A stretch of 64,000 bases of DNA. Source: Muribaculaceae bacterium. GTDB lineage: Bacteria; Bacteroidota; Bacteroidia; Bacteroidales; Muribaculaceae. Location of the stretch: positions 124,001-188,000 of the forward strand of contig VSPG01000001.1 of the NCBI GenBank assembly GCA_009775265.1, in the 5' to 3' direction. Below are positions 18,208 to 26,629 of the stretch, piece after piece. How positions within the stretch are numbered: the first letter of the stretch is position 1; each line of letters starts with the position of its first letter. Both the position numbers and the translations under genes were made by a program. The notes under the pieces are model-generated. The model made no database searches and was not told the origin of the DNA. It worked only from the letters and a program-made list of their open reading frames with translations.

Positions 18208-19352
18208 TTGTCAACTATGCTGTTTATTATTACTGATACACGCTCGCCCCACGTGTTCCAATTAAGGCGTTCTTTGTAAAGCGCCCGTGCATTGTCGGAG
18301 TATCTGTCTATAGCACCTGAACGCACCGCATCGGCTATTGCCTCAGCAAAGTCTGCGCCCGTTGAACCTAACGGGAGGAGGCGACCGGTGCATCCGTCAT
18401 GCACATAATTGCTTACACCCCCCGTATCGTGCGAAAAAACCGGCAGACCGAACGCTTCGGCTTCTGCGAATGCGATACCTGCACATTCAGCTTTTGTAGG
18501 AAGCAATAAGGCCGTTGAACGCCCTATGACATCGACAAGTCTGCGGTAGTGCTCAGGAATGTTTTTATTCAGGAAGCCCATGAAATTCACATGAGGATTA
18601 TTCTCAATGCCGGCAGGTGGATTTTTAATGCCCGCTATGTGCAGAGTAGCTTTTATCCCAAGGTTATTAAGATGGTTTATCGCATCTATTGCGATGGCGC
18701 CACCTTTTCGCTCCCAATCCACACCTAAAAAGAGCAATTCGAGGGCGCCGGAAGATGTATGAGGAATCTCTATGCATAGGTCGCTGTCATCAATATTGGC
18801 TCCGAATTCCACGACATGGACTTTTCGTTTGTCTTGATTCAAGTCTTGGACCGCGGAGTTGCGTGCCCAGTCGGACGACACTATTATAGCCGATGCCTTG
18901 TCCATTGCGGCCTTCTCCACTTGCGTACCGCTGTTGCGGTTCCATAGCGGAAGGTTCGTCCATTGCCTATAATAATCGAGCATACACGGGAATGTGGCGT
19001 CGGTGAAATATATTATGGTGGTATCCGTGTTAAGGCGTGCAAGCGTGTTGGAACAGAAAAATGCTACAATAATGTCATATCTGTCAAGTTCTTTTTTATC
19101 AAGCGGTTTTTCGCAAAAACGCCCCCACAACAAAGTCCCGTCAAGTTTGATTTTTTTGGGACTTAGCTTGTTAAACGCCTTTTCGAAAAGTTCCACAAAC
19201 CGATTCCATGGCTGTCGGCGTATTTTTATCCAATGCAAATGTCCTATTTTGGAAAGATGCTCTGCCATTTTGTAGTTCGTGCCTGACGAATCACGTCGGT
19301 TGTTTGGCGAAAACTGGCTTAGAAAGCCGATTTTAAGCGGTCTAATGGGCAT
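18204..19352 (-). CDS. GT4-family glycosyltransferase
   Basis: A 382-residue GT-B glycosyltransferase. The C-terminal domain has the GT4 donor-site signature (PTKAECAGIAFAEAEAFGLP followed by DTGGVSNYV), with the E-x7-E pair. The N-terminal acceptor domain is not close to any named enzyme that I recognise. It overlaps the following gene by 4 bases and starts 15 bases after the previous one. It adds a sugar to the growing lipid-linked repeat unit; donor and linkage are unknown. Confidence 0.88.
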   Translation of the reverse strand: MPIRPLKIGFLSQFSPNNRRDSSGTNYKMAEHLSKIGHLHWIKIRRQPWNRFVELFEKAFNKLSPKKIKLDGTLLWGRFCEKPLDKKELDRYDIIVAFFCSNTLARLNTDTTIIYFTDATFPCMLDYYRQWTNLPLWNRNSGTQVEKAAMDKASAIIVSSDWARNSAVQDLNQDKRKVHVVEFGANIDDSDLCIEIPHTSSGALELLFLGVDWERKGGAIAIDAINHLNNLGIKATLHIAGIKNPPAGIENNPHVNFMGFLNKNIPEHYRRLVDVIGRSTALLLPTKAECAGIAFAEAEAFGLPVFSHDTGGVSNYVHDGCTGRLLPLGSTGADFAEAIADAVRSGAIDRYSDNARALYKERLNWNTWGERVSVIINSIVDK

Positions 19353-19367
19353 AGTATCGGATATGGT

Positions 19368-20459
19368 TTAGAGTTGCTTGCGGAAGTCATCAAGGAATGT
19401 GTCCATAGCTTTGCGATGGGTATACCGGTCATAATCTTCTGTTTTGAAAAAATCGGCCGTATTGAAGTTTTCGATAAACTCGCATAAGGCCGAACTATAG
19501 CCATCCGGCGTTCCGCATGCAAGTTTTCCGAAAGAAGGAAATTCTTTGAGTACTTCCCTAAAGTAAGGTATGTCGGAAGCCAAGATGGGCTTTTGGAAGT
19601 AAAATGCCATTTCAAGTATGCCGCTTTGTGAAGTTTTACGATAGGGCAGGCACACAATGTCGGCATGTGTATAGGCATACACAAGCTCGTCGTCATTTAT
19701 ATGTCGCAATATCATGTTCACATTGCGGCCGGTGGCAGGAATCACTTCATGGCATTTTCCATCGAAATCTTTTCCGGCGATAATGATATTGGATTTTTCG
19801 GCTACGCTTGCAGGCAGTATGTTAAAGGCTTTCAACAGAATGTCTATTCCTTTGCTTTCATTCACATTGCCAAAGAACAACAGGTTGATCCTGTCTTTAG
19901 AAAAACTGCTCTTTATGTCATTGGCGATGTGCTCTTTATTGTAGTTCTTGGGGAAAACATAGCGAAAATGAGGCACCTTAAGAGTTAAACCTTGGTAATG
20001 GAATTCACGAAGAAAATCGTCAGTTCTGCCCGAATGAGAGATTACTTTGCGTATTTTCTTGGAATACAGCCTACTATAGATGTTTTTCAGAATCTTGTTT
20101 TTGTCTAAATTTTGAGCTATGGCTTCGTGAATATCTATAATATGGTCGACATTTATCAATAGCATTATAAATAAAGGGTCGAAACGGTTGCCATATGTAA
20201 GATATATGTATAGTCCGTCGGGATTGTTGCGCACGAATTTTCTTAAATTTATAATATTTCTCAGGAGGCTTGACAATTTTGCAGGAAGGCGCCCATTGTA
20301 TTGATTAAAGAAAAATGGCGGATTTCCATCGTCTGAAAAGTTTGATAGGAGTTGGACATGCACTCCTGCGATTTTTTTAATCTGCGCTTTAAATGCTTCC
20401 AGATAGTAATGCATACCGCAATGCACTCCGAGGTAGTCGATTATGTATATGTGTTTCAT
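19368..20459 (-). CDS. GT4-family glycosyltransferase
   Basis: A 363-residue GT-B glycosyltransferase. The linker and donor domain contain INLLFFGNVNESKGIDIL, then DIVCLPYRKTSQSGILEMAF and FQKPILASDI, the usual GT1/GT4 phosphate- and donor-binding loops. It starts 2 bases after the GT2 gene stops. Placement inside the operon supports a role in building the polysaccharide repeat unit. No specificity can be read from the sequence. Confidence 0.87.
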   Translation of the reverse strand: MKHIYIIDYLGVHCGMHYYLEAFKAQIKKIAGVHVQLLSNFSDDGNPPFFFNQYNGRLPAKLSSLLRNIINLRKFVRNNPDGLYIYLTYGNRFDPLFIMLLINVDHIIDIHEAIAQNLDKNKILKNIYSRLYSKKIRKVISHSGRTDDFLREFHYQGLTLKVPHFRYVFPKNYNKEHIANDIKSSFSKDRINLLFFGNVNESKGIDILLKAFNILPASVAEKSNIIIAGKDFDGKCHEVIPATGRNVNMILRHINDDELVYAYTHADIVCLPYRKTSQSGILEMAFYFQKPILASDIPYFREVLKEFPSFGKLACGTPDGYSSALCEFIENFNTADFFKTEDYDRYTHRKAMDTFLDDFRKQL

Positions 20460-20461
20460 AT

Positions 20462-21346
20462 TTATAGCAATGGTATTAGCTTCAGATAATTAGGGTTTCT
20501 CTTGATTAAGCCGATTATTAAAAGTGCGGGTGTTTTGAGCATGTATGATGTTATACGCAGTATGATGCGCTCGTATGTCGAAAAATGTTTAAGCGCATAT
20601 ATTCTTTTTGAGCGGTATATGTTTTGCAAACGCGAAGCAGACCATATCCTGTCCGATGATTTATCGCTGCCACCCTCAAGATGTACGATTTTCGGTCCCG
20701 GCACGACAATTCTGCACAGCCCGGTATCGGCCATGCGCTTTTGCCAATCTACTTCTTCGCAATACATGAAAAAATCGGAGTCAAATCCGCCTGTGATCTC
20801 AAACACCGTCTTGGGAACCAATAAGTCGGCACCGGTCACATAGTCTACCATCGTAGGGACAGTTATATAGGGCGGATTTGTATTTTCCTTAGTTTTTATA
20901 AAACGCAGGTAAATAGAAAGCATTGAACAAAACTCTGTTTTTAAAGAGATAAATTTGCCATAGGAATGGCAAGTGCAGCCTTTCGGATTCTCGAGTATGC
21001 ATCCCATAGCGCCCAATGATTCACCTGCATTATCGGCTGCCGTCACCAATAATTTGAGTGCATTGTTTTTTAGCACCGTATCGGAGTTAAGAAAAAACAG
21101 ATATTTTCCACAGGCATGTTTGGCTCCCATGTTATTAGCCCTGCCGAATCCCAAATTCTCGTGGCTTTGTACCCACTTTATGTATTTGAATTTTGAGGTG
21201 ATTGCTTCACGGCTATTGTCGTGAGATGCATTGTCTACAATTATTATTTCATAATCTACTCCTGTGGTATTTCCGATAATGGATTCGATGCAGTCTGCAA
21301 GCAAATCGCGTGTATTATAGTTGACGATTATTACAGATATGTCCAT
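20462..21346 (-). CDS. GT2-family glycosyltransferase (rhamnosyltransferase-like)
   Basis: A 294-residue GT-A enzyme. The fold begins with ISVIIVNYNTRDLLADCIES, has the nucleotide-binding IIIVDNASHDNS and the metal-binding LNSDTVL motif (DXD equivalent), then a catalytic MYCEEVDWQKRM segment typical of WbbL/RfbF-like rhamnosyltransferases. A C-terminal hydrophobic segment may bind the membrane. It sits 6 bases after the polymerase gene. Rhamnose as donor is a family-based guess. Confidence 0.88.
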   Translation of the reverse strand: MDISVIIVNYNTRDLLADCIESIIGNTTGVDYEIIIVDNASHDNSREAITSKFKYIKWVQSHENLGFGRANNMGAKHACGKYLFFLNSDTVLKNNALKLLVTAADNAGESLGAMGCILENPKGCTCHSYGKFISLKTEFCSMLSIYLRFIKTKENTNPPYITVPTMVDYVTGADLLVPKTVFEITGGFDSDFFMYCEEVDWQKRMADTGLCRIVVPGPKIVHLEGGSDKSSDRIWSASRLQNIYRSKRIYALKHFSTYERIILRITSYMLKTPALLIIGLIKRNPNYLKLIPLL

Positions 21347-21352
21347 TTTGTG

Positions 21353-22399
21353 TCAAGAAATGTATTCTCTGAAAAAAACTGTTAAACTAAGATGTGCTAT
21401 TATTAAGACAAAAACTGTTATTTTGCCAAGTACTTTCCCGTATTTCCCATCAAAACAATAATATACTAATGGCATTAAAAATATAAATACCGTAGAAAAC
21501 ATCTCGGCCAGGCGTACGGATATAATGTATATGCCTGTACCATATATCGTGATTGAGATAAATCCTATCTTTAGCCATATTTTGGCCATAGGGTATATTT
21601 CTGAAATTTTTTTTATACGAAATAGTATTAGAAAGCATGTGACAGTCTCTATCAGAGATATTGCATTAAGCATATTTGGTAAATCCTTTTCTCCTATGAT
21701 TTCTCGTGCTTCGCCGTCTATTAGAGAAATTTCCTCACCAATTAAAGCATTGATACCTAATGCCTCTAAAGGTTGAAGTCCTTGGATGTATAAAAATAAA
21801 ATCAACAGATAACATCCTGTCCAAAACCACCAATAATCTTTTTTTGTGTTTATAAAAAACAACAGAATAAATATTAATGCTGATCGATGAAACAGAAAAC
21901 TGATTAGTATTACAATAAAAGCTGCTATATATCTTTTATTAAAAATAAGAGGAATCAAAAAGAGCATTAAAGCGCTGGCCACTGCGGCTCTGATTTGTAT
22001 CATCTCGTGCAGAATCAAAATGAAACTGAACCATGCTGCCATAGAAAACATTTGGAGAGGTGAATATTTTATAATGGCATAGTAACGTATAGACACGCTT
22101 ATTGCAGCATATATTACAAATAGAAATATTTTCGGTGCTCCGATTGATTTTATACTATTGAGAATTAAAAAGAATGATTCTTCAACGCCTCGCTGTCCAG
22201 GGTGTTGGAACCATTCGAGATAATTGCTGTAATCCGGCATGTTCTCACCATCTCTGAATCCCACGAAAAGAATCAGTATAAGACAAAATAAGATGTTGAA
22301 TAGTCGCGATTTAGGGTTTCTAAGTGATAGCGTTGGATTTCCCCAACCTACAAGCAGAGACCCTAACGTCAGCACATATATGAAAACAATCATCCACAT
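21353..22399 (-). CDS. wzy: EpsG-family / Wzy-like polysaccharide polymerase
   Basis: A 348-residue protein with about ten membrane segments and few charges between them. The start (MWMIVFIYVLTLGSLLVGW), the FRDGENMPDYSNYLEWF loop and the EMIQIRAAVASALMLFLIP segment are typical of the EpsG group of polymerases, which join repeat units on the outer face of the inner membrane. It is the only polymerase candidate in the operon, which also carries the Wzx flippase, so a Wzx/Wzy-dependent pathway is inferred. Very AT-rich, as Wzy genes usually are. Confidence 0.82.
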   Translation of the reverse strand: MWMIVFIYVLTLGSLLVGWGNPTLSLRNPKSRLFNILFCLILILFVGFRDGENMPDYSNYLEWFQHPGQRGVEESFFLILNSIKSIGAPKIFLFVIYAAISVSIRYYAIIKYSPLQMFSMAAWFSFILILHEMIQIRAAVASALMLFLIPLIFNKRYIAAFIVILISFLFHRSALIFILLFFINTKKDYWWFWTGCYLLILFLYIQGLQPLEALGINALIGEEISLIDGEAREIIGEKDLPNMLNAISLIETVTCFLILFRIKKISEIYPMAKIWLKIGFISITIYGTGIYIISVRLAEMFSTVFIFLMPLVYYCFDGKYGKVLGKITVFVLIIAHLSLTVFFREYIS

Positions 22400-22404
22400 G
22401 GATG

Positions 22405-23493
22405 CTATATGGCATTATCAAGTTGTTTTATTATATCCACCATGCGTGCCACCGATTTGTCCCATGTCATAGGCGCTACAGCTTTTATACCCTTGTGCGC
22501 CATGGATATTCTTAAATCCGGGTTTTCGATAAGTGTTATCATTGCGTTCGCTAAAGCCCTCGGGTTCTTTGCCGGCACAATAAAACCCTCCTGCCCGTCA
22601 GCCACCATTTCCTGAAACCCTTGTGTGTCGGTACATACTATAGCGTTGCCACATATCATCGCTTCCCCCACCGGCAAGCCCCAGCCTTCTTGAAGACTTG
22701 GTGCCATGTATATGGAACTGTTGTTGTAAATCGCGTTGTGTGTAGGACGGTCAGGGCAGTGGTAATATTCAATCCACTCTGGCAATCCGTCCGGTCTTGG
22801 TGGTACTCCAAATAATATAGCTCGTAGTCCTGGAAAACGGTTTTTGACTAAGTATAGAGCTTCAAGGCCGTATATGCATCCTTTTTGCTCTGAACTATGA
22901 TATAACATGGAAATTCTCAGTGGGTCTCGACTTTCAATGGGCTTGGAAAGATGGAAATAGTCGAAATCAAATCCGTTTTTGACGATTTCGCATTCTGCGC
23001 CTGCTTTGCGCACCTCTTTCGCGAGCCAGTCGGAAATCACTATGTTTTTGAATCCATAGCGGTAGCTTTCGTATACTAAATCGCTACTGGTGCCGTGCCA
23101 GTTTTCGAAGCCTTGTATAAAATAAATTTTGCTTGAATCGGGTATTTTATAGTTCCTCAGATACCCAGCGGTGCCAAATGCAGTTGCAACATAAACGTCA
23201 GACTTTGGTACATGGTGCTCGCGCAAGCCGAATACATGGAATATCTTTATACGGGAGTCGAGTTTGAACCATTTCGGCGGTTTCGGCTTATTGAATCTGC
23301 TGATGATATACCGGAGTGTCCTGCCTGCTGTACTGCGTACAGAACTGTGTTTGACACAATATAATCCAGGATATATTATATTTATATTGTACCCCATGGC
23401 TACCAGACGGTTGGCATATTCGAATACTACTTTCACGCCTCCTGTCGGATGGCTGGGGGCGCCCGGAAGCAGAAAGGATATTGTTTTGACCAT
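22405..23493 (-). CDS. GT4-family glycosyltransferase
   Basis: A 362-residue GT-B glycosyltransferase. The N-terminus FLLPGAPSHPTGGVKVVFEYA is the glycine-rich acceptor-side loop found in GT4 proteins, and the donor domain ends with APSLQEGWGLPVGEAMICGN, containing the conserved E-x7-E pair. It precedes the polymerase gene by 5 bases and follows the flippase by 67 bases, the widest gap in the operon. Donor sugar unknown. Confidence 0.88.
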   Translation of the reverse strand: MVKTISFLLPGAPSHPTGGVKVVFEYANRLVAMGYNINIIYPGLYCVKHSSVRSTAGRTLRYIISRFNKPKPPKWFKLDSRIKIFHVFGLREHHVPKSDVYVATAFGTAGYLRNYKIPDSSKIYFIQGFENWHGTSSDLVYESYRYGFKNIVISDWLAKEVRKAGAECEIVKNGFDFDYFHLSKPIESRDPLRISMLYHSSEQKGCIYGLEALYLVKNRFPGLRAILFGVPPRPDGLPEWIEYYHCPDRPTHNAIYNNSSIYMAPSLQEGWGLPVGEAMICGNAIVCTDTQGFQEMVADGQEGFIVPAKNPRALANAMITLIENPDLRISMAHKGIKAVAPMTWDKSVARMVDIIKQLDNAI

Positions 23494-23560
23494 ATTACCT
23501 ATGATTTATTCTTGAAAAATTCTGCAATAAAACAAGTATTCGGAAAAGCGTTAGTGGAAA

Positions 23561-24913
23561 TTATAGATTCCAAATGCCGGTTGCAGTGCGATTTATAAGT
23601 TTGTTTACTTGAATTATTCCGTACCAGGAAGTGAAGACAATAAAGCAGGCTATGGAAGCAGCCAGCAATCCCTGTATGCCATAATTACGGCATCCCCATA
23701 TGGCTGCTGGAAGATAACATACACAACTTATAGTGGGCATTATAATCAAAAGCCTTATCTTGCCGAAACCGCATAGAATCTGTGTCCATAGTGTGGACCA
23801 TATTTGCGCAAGGTTGTAAAGACATACAAGCATGGTGATGGAAACAGGCACAATCACCATGTCATTTATCCATATCTTGTAAAAAAAAGGCGAAATGGCC
23901 ACCATTATCAGTCCTATAGGGCATAATGCAATCACAAATGAAACGAGTTTATTTCTCGTATTCTTCATCCATGCGATTTCATTGTTTACATTGGCCTCGG
24001 CAAATGCGCTCCAAAATGGTGTTATTATAATAGTGAACACCATGTTTAGCAGATTCATGTATTTATATGCGATGTTATAAACCGTCACCTCGTCTGGGCC
24101 GGCAAACTGTGTGATGATTATATTGTTTGTCTGGTAAAGTGCTATTCCAAGTATTTGGCTGTAAAAAAACGAAATCCCGAGTCCCATTATGCCTTTTGCC
24201 ATGCGGAATCTTATGTTCCGGATACTTGGCCGGTATGCCTTGAGCAGGCCGTTGAATGTCCATATGTTGGAGCACACGAGCACGAGGACGGATGTGCCGC
24301 CCATGGCGAGTGCGAGATGCACGAGCGAGCCGTCGGTGAACTTTACGAGAATCCATACCACGGCACACAGCAACACCTGCGTGAGCGTGTCGAACGCCGA
24401 GGCTATCGCCGGTTTTTGGATGGCGTTCAGCAAGGTACGGTTAAGTCCGAGAATGAAAAGCGTGGAGAAATTGGTAAGTACGATTATCACGGTCCACAGC
24501 AGTTCGCCCGAAAGAGACGCATCTGCGTTCAGCACGCGGCTCCAGTCCACAAAGAAAGAAGCCGCCACGGCTATTGCCCATACGGCGCTCACCGTAAGGC
24601 CGATTATGCCATAGGACGTGCTGACGTATATTTTGGCAAGCCTGTGCTTGCCCTGTGCTATGGCCGTGATGACCTTGTTGCGCATGCCGTTGCCGATTCC
24701 GAGGTCGAAGAAGCTCAGCCATGCCACAAGCGACGAAATCGTCAGCCATATGCCATACTCATATTTCGACACATAGTCGATGGTAAGCGGCACTATGATA
24801 AGGGAACAGACTGCACTGACGCCTTTGAGGAAGAACATAGCGGCTATGTTCTTTTTGGCGCGTGCCGAACGTCGGTTTCCTTTGTTGAAGAAATCTTTTA
24901 CGCGGTTAAGCAT
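23561..24913 (-). CDS. wzx: Wzx-type oligosaccharide flippase
   Basis: A 450-residue MOP-superfamily membrane protein with about twelve to fourteen hydrophobic segments. The N-terminus (NIAAMFFLKGVSAVCSLIIVPLTIDYVSKYEYGIW) region and FFDLGIGNGMRNKV loop are typical of Wzx flippases, which move undecaprenyl-linked repeat units across the inner membrane. The start codon overlaps the stop of the antiterminator gene by 8 bases. Position second in the operon is normal for Bacteroidales capsule loci. Confidence 0.9.
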   Translation of the reverse strand: MLNRVKDFFNKGNRRSARAKKNIAAMFFLKGVSAVCSLIIVPLTIDYVSKYEYGIWLTISSLVAWLSFFDLGIGNGMRNKVITAIAQGKHRLAKIYVSTSYGIIGLTVSAVWAIAVAASFFVDWSRVLNADASLSGELLWTVIIVLTNFSTLFILGLNRTLLNAIQKPAIASAFDTLTQVLLCAVVWILVKFTDGSLVHLALAMGGTSVLVLVCSNIWTFNGLLKAYRPSIRNIRFRMAKGIMGLGISFFYSQILGIALYQTNNIIITQFAGPDEVTVYNIAYKYMNLLNMVFTIIITPFWSAFAEANVNNEIAWMKNTRNKLVSFVIALCPIGLIMVAISPFFYKIWINDMVIVPVSITMLVCLYNLAQIWSTLWTQILCGFGKIRLLIIMPTISCVCYLPAAIWGCRNYGIQGLLAASIACFIVFTSWYGIIQVNKLINRTATGIWNL

Positions 24914-26396
24914 TCTGTGGCTGGAGGTTCTCGTTGCTCAGAACCTCAAATTCGCAGTCGTCGAAGGTCTCGGTCCATGTCGCGAAGCGTAGGCCGAGGA
25001 TGTTGAGCGTGAAGCGGGCGGTGTGTTTTTTGTCTTTTTTTATTATTTCGCCAATGTAGCCTTCGAGGCGTCCGGAAATTATACGTACGAGTTGCCCCGG
25101 CCTGTAGTCCCGAGGGGAGTCGTAGTCGGGTTGCATGTCGGGAGTGAATTGCCGGATGGCGCGTTGGAACAGGAACATCTGAGTGTCGGGGATGATGGAG
25201 TAGGGGCCGAGGCCTCCACGTCCGTCCTTAAGGCAATAGGCCATGGTGCCTATTTCGCGCATTAGCGGGACAATTTCAGATGCACGCGTTCTGAAAAAAA
25301 GTACAGACGGAATGAACGGATGCTTTTCGTGTGTGATTTTCCGATTCACCCGTTTGCTAATTTCCTCGCAGGGATAGTAGGTGTCGGTGATGTGGCGCGC
25401 GGCAACATGCCCCGGCGAAATAGTTTCGAGCAGTTGAGACATGCGACGTCCCGGGCGCATGCGTAAGGCGTACCAGTGCATGGGGTTGTCAAGCAGCGAA
25501 GCCGATACTTGCTGTCTGATTCCGAACGGGTTATGGTTATGCGTAGGCACTGCGAAACGCAAATACGGATTGTCGGGGGGTATTGTCCCGGCCTCGGTGG
25601 CTACGGCGCTGACGTCGGCCCCTGTTTCGAGGGCGAGGCGTATCCATATGTTTTTCGCTGTGTCTTCGATGTGCATCGAAGGGCGTAGGCCGATGTCGGC
25701 GAGCAATAGCTCCATGCGTTTTTCAAGATACACATACATCTGCCTCGGTGTGCGTTCGCTTTGCCGTAAGGCGAATACGTAACGGCGCTCCGCAGCACAG
25801 TTGCGTGTGGCAATATCACGCCCTTCGGGGGTAAGTGCTTCCAGATTGTCTTTCTTCAGGGCGGCTATCCGGACAAAGTCCATGCCGCCTTCCAAGATCT
25901 GTAGGATGAGGATGTCCAATAGCCGTCCCCGCTCGCCAGCGTAGTTGCGTGCCATGGCTCTCCTTATTTTCTCCGCTGCGTCCGAATAGTCGGTAACGGG
26001 GATGTTGTCTTTTATGGCTTTGTCGATTTCTGCCCTGATATTTTTTATCCCACCTATGGGATGGGCGATGCCTCGTGCTGTAGCTTTTGCGTGCAAGGCA
26101 GCGAATTTGCCCAGATAGTATGCGGCTGTTTTAAGGCTGTAGCCTTCGAAAAGCATAGTGCATACCCATGCTCTTATTGTGCTTTCGTCGACATCCTCCA
26201 ATAGCATTCGGGAGTCTTCAAGAAACCGCATCAACGATTGTAGGGCCTGACGGGATGCACTGGCAAGAGCCGGCGACGAAGATTCTATTTCCGACCGGAA
26301 AAAGGTTGTCAGTTCCGAATGACTATTGCATTGGCTGTCAGAGCAAACTGACAAGTTGTGATTTGTAATAAAATGCTGTGTGGATGCAATATTCAT
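24906..26396 (-). CDS. Tyrosine-recombinase-like / UpxY (NusG-like) antiterminator fusion
   Basis: A 496-residue protein from the ATG at 26396; earlier in-frame starts lie upstream of the promoter and are rejected. Residues 45-115 look like the SAM-like core-binding domain of Bacteroidales tyrosine recombinases (ESTIRAWVCTMLFEGYSLKT). Residues 135-285 follow the catalytic domain pattern (GGMDFVRIAALKKDNL, then HIEDTAKNIWIRLALETGAD) but the active-site Arg and the ARH box are lost (Lys-Asn instead). Residues 306-425 are a NusG N-terminal domain (HWYALRMRPGRR) and 430-480 a KOW domain (YRPGQLVRIISGRLEG). UpxY proteins prevent premature stopping of capsule operon transcription; this gene heads the operon, as expected. 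The fused recombinase part is probably a DNA- or protein-binding module. Confidence 0.85.
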   Translation of the reverse strand: MNIASTQHFITNHNLSVCSDSQCNSHSELTTFFRSEIESSSPALASASRQALQSLMRFLEDSRMLLEDVDESTIRAWVCTMLFEGYSLKTAAYYLGKFAALHAKATARGIAHPIGGIKNIRAEIDKAIKDNIPVTDYSDAAEKIRRAMARNYAGERGRLLDILILQILEGGMDFVRIAALKKDNLEALTPEGRDIATRNCAAERRYVFALRQSERTPRQMYVYLEKRMELLLADIGLRPSMHIEDTAKNIWIRLALETGADVSAVATEAGTIPPDNPYLRFAVPTHNHNPFGIRQQVSASLLDNPMHWYALRMRPGRRMSQLLETISPGHVAARHITDTYYPCEEISKRVNRKITHEKHPFIPSVLFFRTRASEIVPLMREIGTMAYCLKDGRGGLGPYSIIPDTQMFLFQRAIRQFTPDMQPDYDSPRDYRPGQLVRIISGRLEGYIGEIIKKDKKHTARFTLNILGLRFATWTETFDDCEFEVLSNENLQPQNA

Positions 26397-26503
26397 CTTC
26401 CTGCCAAAACTGCTGCGGGCAGTTCGAGAAGTGGACAGACAAACAATAAGTTGCGACAAAGCAGGCTGGGCATAAAGCAGAAAGCATGCATTTTTGTTCG
26501 CCG

Positions 26504-26533
26504 CAAAGTTACGATTTTTTCCGATAATACAAA
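26504..26533 (-). promoter_or_regulatory. Promoter of the polysaccharide operon
   Basis: On the minus strand TTTG (26533-26530) and TAACTTTG (26511-26504) are separated by 18 bases. The transcript would carry a leader of about 100 bases before the ATG at 26396, long enough for the early RNA signals that UpxY proteins act on. I see no inverted repeats flanking it that would mark an invertible promoter. Confidence 0.7.
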
Positions 26534-26629
26534 TACGGATTTTGCAGATTTTTTTTGCCGAATCAACCATATCGCAGTTTGGTTTGTTCTTATTTTATCT
26601 TTAGTAGATTCACCACATTTTGTTTGTAG

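Noticed and set aside
24906..26396. Active integrase marking an integrated mobile element
   Set aside because: The active-site residues are lost, the protein continues into an UpxY domain, and no attachment-site repeats or element genes are seen around it.
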